Shown here piece by piece: positions 61,880 through 64,000 of a stretch of DNA of 64,000 bases; the first letter of the stretch is position 1, and the number at the start of each line of letters is the position of its first letter. The notes under the pieces were generated by a model. That model did not search any database. It was not told the origin of the DNA and worked only from the letters and a program-made list of their open reading frames with translations. The position numbers were made by a program, and so were the translations under genes. Origin of the DNA: Centrapalus pauciflorus (Eukaryota > Streptophyta > Magnoliopsida > Asterales > Asteraceae); NCBI GenBank assembly GCA_020465985.1, contig JAANYP010005934.1, positions 1 to 64,000 on the forward strand, read 5' to 3'.

Positions 61880-63595
61880 GTATGGTTTTTATATTCTTAA
61901 TCTTATTAGTTAGGTTATTAGTTTCAATACGATGTGATATTGTATTTGTGTCAGTAGAAAATTTTGGTTTTCATGGGTGATGTTTTTGCCTTTAGAAATT
62001 AGAATATTGTTATGGTTATGTTTTCAGATATGTGTATTCTGTTGTTTGAGCCCCTTGCCAATTTGGGTTGTAGGATTCTCATGTGGCCATCTAGACGATT
62101 ATCCGGTTAGTCAAGGTGCTGGTGTGGTGTGACTCTTTGGATTAAATATGGATTAAATAATACTATTCACGTTTTATTGTCGTGAACTTGACTTATATTT
62201 GGCATTTTTATTCTCTTGTCATTTGTCTCAAAATTTTCCCATAATTTTTCAAGAGTAAATTCTTTGTCCAAATAAAAATGAGATAATGGAAGGTGTTGTC
62301 AAACTCTACGATATTAGAGTTGACTCCCCAAATGACATTTTCTCTTTTGACTGTAACATTTGTATTTGGATGCTATAATCTGAAGCTTTGTGTGTTGTGC
62401 TCACCGGTATTGAGCTATTGCTAGTCCCTTGACTACATTTAACATTTTCTATCATCATTTTAGTATTTAATTAGTAAGAATGAAAATTTTCCATTATTTC
62501 TTCTCTTAAAGAAAGAAGAAAACCTTAAATGGTTTGTCTAATAAATAAAGGTGCCCTTCTAGGTTTTCAGGAAACTCCAATAATTCAAAAAAAAAAAAAG
62601 AAACAAAGTGTTCCTAACATTTAAAGCCCTATGAGACATATCATCCATAATCAAATCACAACCAACATGTAATCATGTTTGTTTGTGTAGTTTAATTACA
62701 TTTTAAATAGGCGATTAATAGAGGCCGTTTATAGTAGACTAATTTTTGTTTCATTGCTCAACTACTTCTGTTTTGCTTCATATAAGCTAGTCTTGTTCCT
62801 TGGTTTTAAATGACGGAATTAGTCTTTTCAAGTTGATCGTTATTCCACATATAAAAAGGCATTGACAAATCTGAGTCACGAGTCATGATTTGTGTCAGTT
62901 TAACCCTTTCTTTGATATATAAAAGGATAAAGTTTATTGGGCCAATTGATTTTAGAAGGAAATTAACTCATTTTTAGCTCATTTTTTAGCTCATTATTTC
63001 TTACAAATTCAAGTTATTTTGGTGTGTTGTTGTGCTCATTCTTCGGTTGCAACTTATTTAGGGTGACGGTTCAACTCTTATAGCAATTTGTCTGTGCAGA
63101 TGGTAAATATTCATTCATAACATATAAAGTGGCTGAAACTTGTTTGATAAATGTTTAGTTTTTCAATTTAACTAAATTGGTTTTGTGATTGTATGCAATT
63201 ATGGAAAAATACACATGTATCCATATTTCCTATGCTTAGATTTATTGAGGGAAGTATATTCTATCTTTTTAAGTTTTATGTATATGTTTGCATTATCAAG
63301 TTCCATTCTTTGCTTCCCAAGTGTTTGTTTGATTTAGTTGTTTAGTTGAAATTCTATAACTGATTTATTTGGTTTTGTTGAGTTCAATTTTATAGATACT
63401 TTCAGATGTTTTTGTGAGTTGTTTTGTTGAGTTCAATTTTATAGATTTTACAAAACAACCTTATAATTTGATATTTTGATGGAAATGAATTAATCAGTTT
63501 CTTGTTAGCTATGTGGAGGAACAAATAATGAATTGTGATTTTGCTTTTATTTTTCATTTGTTTTGATCTTCGTCATAAATGTTTTATCTTTATAG
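61880..63595 (+). other. Intron 1 of the host gene (inferred)
   Basis: It starts GTATGG, is T-rich, and ends TTTATCTTTATAG. No open reading frame or clear repeat is seen. A further small exon inside it cannot be excluded. Confidence 0.45.
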
Positions 63596-63746
63596 TTCTG
63601 CTCCAATCATTTCAGGGGAACAGCATATGTTTATGATTCCTTCTTTAGACCATACATTTCAAACAGACATTGATCGTAATTTGTTGGAATTGAGGACCAT
63701 GGCAGGAGATATTGCACTCTTGTACTGGAAGAGAGCTGCAAGTAAG
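63596..63746 (+). CDS. Host gene exon, 50 codons, protein not recognised
   Basis: Acceptor TTTATAG and donor AAG/GTATTA enclose 151 bases open in one frame. The frame is the one predicted by exon 1 (phase 2 into T-TCT). It reads SAPIISGEQHMFMIPSLDH then FQTDIDRNLLELRTMAGDI and ALLYWKRAASK, a soluble helical-looking segment. An alternative donor (GTAAGG) lies 5 bases earlier. I do not recognise the family. Codon composition and splice sites look like a genuine plant gene, not transposon debris. It continues beyond the window. Confidence 0.65.
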
Positions 63747-64000
63747 GTATTAAGCATCTTATTTTAGTTTGTTTAATGTGGGAGTTCTTTTCCCAAAAGT
63801 GTTTCTTTTAGAGGTCCAATAAGTACTCTTATTAACTTGTAGACAACCCCCAAATATAGAACATAACTAAGTCTTGGATTTGCAACATTACAAGAGCAGG
63901 AGACTTTGTACTTATTTTTTCTAAACTTGAGCATATGCAAAATTGTTTCAATGATGAATTCTATTTGATATCCTATTTGTATACACATTCAAATTTTATC
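63747..64000 (+). other. Start of the next intron
   Basis: AT-rich sequence after donor GTATTA; no acceptor followed by an open exon is seen before the window ends. Confidence 0.4.

Overview
The window is plant nuclear DNA: AT-rich, with Pol II style TATA boxes, spliceosomal introns and stacked plant transposable elements. The retrotransposon types (long-LTR Ty1/copia with an extra ORF after pol, Ty3/gypsy chromovirus-like LTRs) suggest a eudicot, perhaps Asteraceae, but that is inference from element style. I see no complete host gene. Almost everything is nested transposon sequence around one split host gene at the right end.

Left part (1-10260): the 3' two thirds of a Ty1/copia (SIRE/Maximus-like) element. 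It holds the end of gag with a zinc knuckle, a pol broken by two stops and a frameshift, a separate intact 1388-codon ORF with its own TATA box, a polypurine tract and a TG...CA 3' LTR. It abuts an antisense Ty3/gypsy gag, which is itself split by a CACTA-like transposon (11838-16405) carrying a tRNA-like sequence, exon-like pieces and a nested Helitron. A 719-bp tandem duplication crosses the gag/transposon junction.

Middle (16406-37028): gypsy LTR debris, two hAT MITEs with perfect 8-bp target duplications, a 2.15-kb solo LTR with target duplication TATGG, an antisense 4.3-kb LTR with primer-binding site and gag start, and the decayed extra ORF of a second copia element. The 3' LTR of that second copia element is split by an antisense non-autonomous gag-only element (31288-36762).

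Right part (37029-64000): the leader and first exon of a host gene are cut by a 9.4-kb non-coding gypsy-type element (39324-55388, target duplication ACTGG). Its own 5' LTR contains a second gag-only element (40582-47268, target duplication TAGTA). Exon 1 is cut again by a second CACTA-like transposon (55584-61863, target duplication ACC), which carries a long-inverted-repeat MITE and a complete, splice-ready exon of an eIF3 subunit i gene. Removing the insertions joins exon 1 in frame to an exon at 63596-63746 of a protein I do not recognise.

The most unusual signal is an array of stem-loops with about 43-bp period, immediately 3' of the gag-derived region in both gag-only elements (8 units at 33584-33908 on the minus strand, 5 units at 44689-44892 on the plus strand). 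Stem sequences differ between units while pairing is kept, and the period is not a multiple of three.
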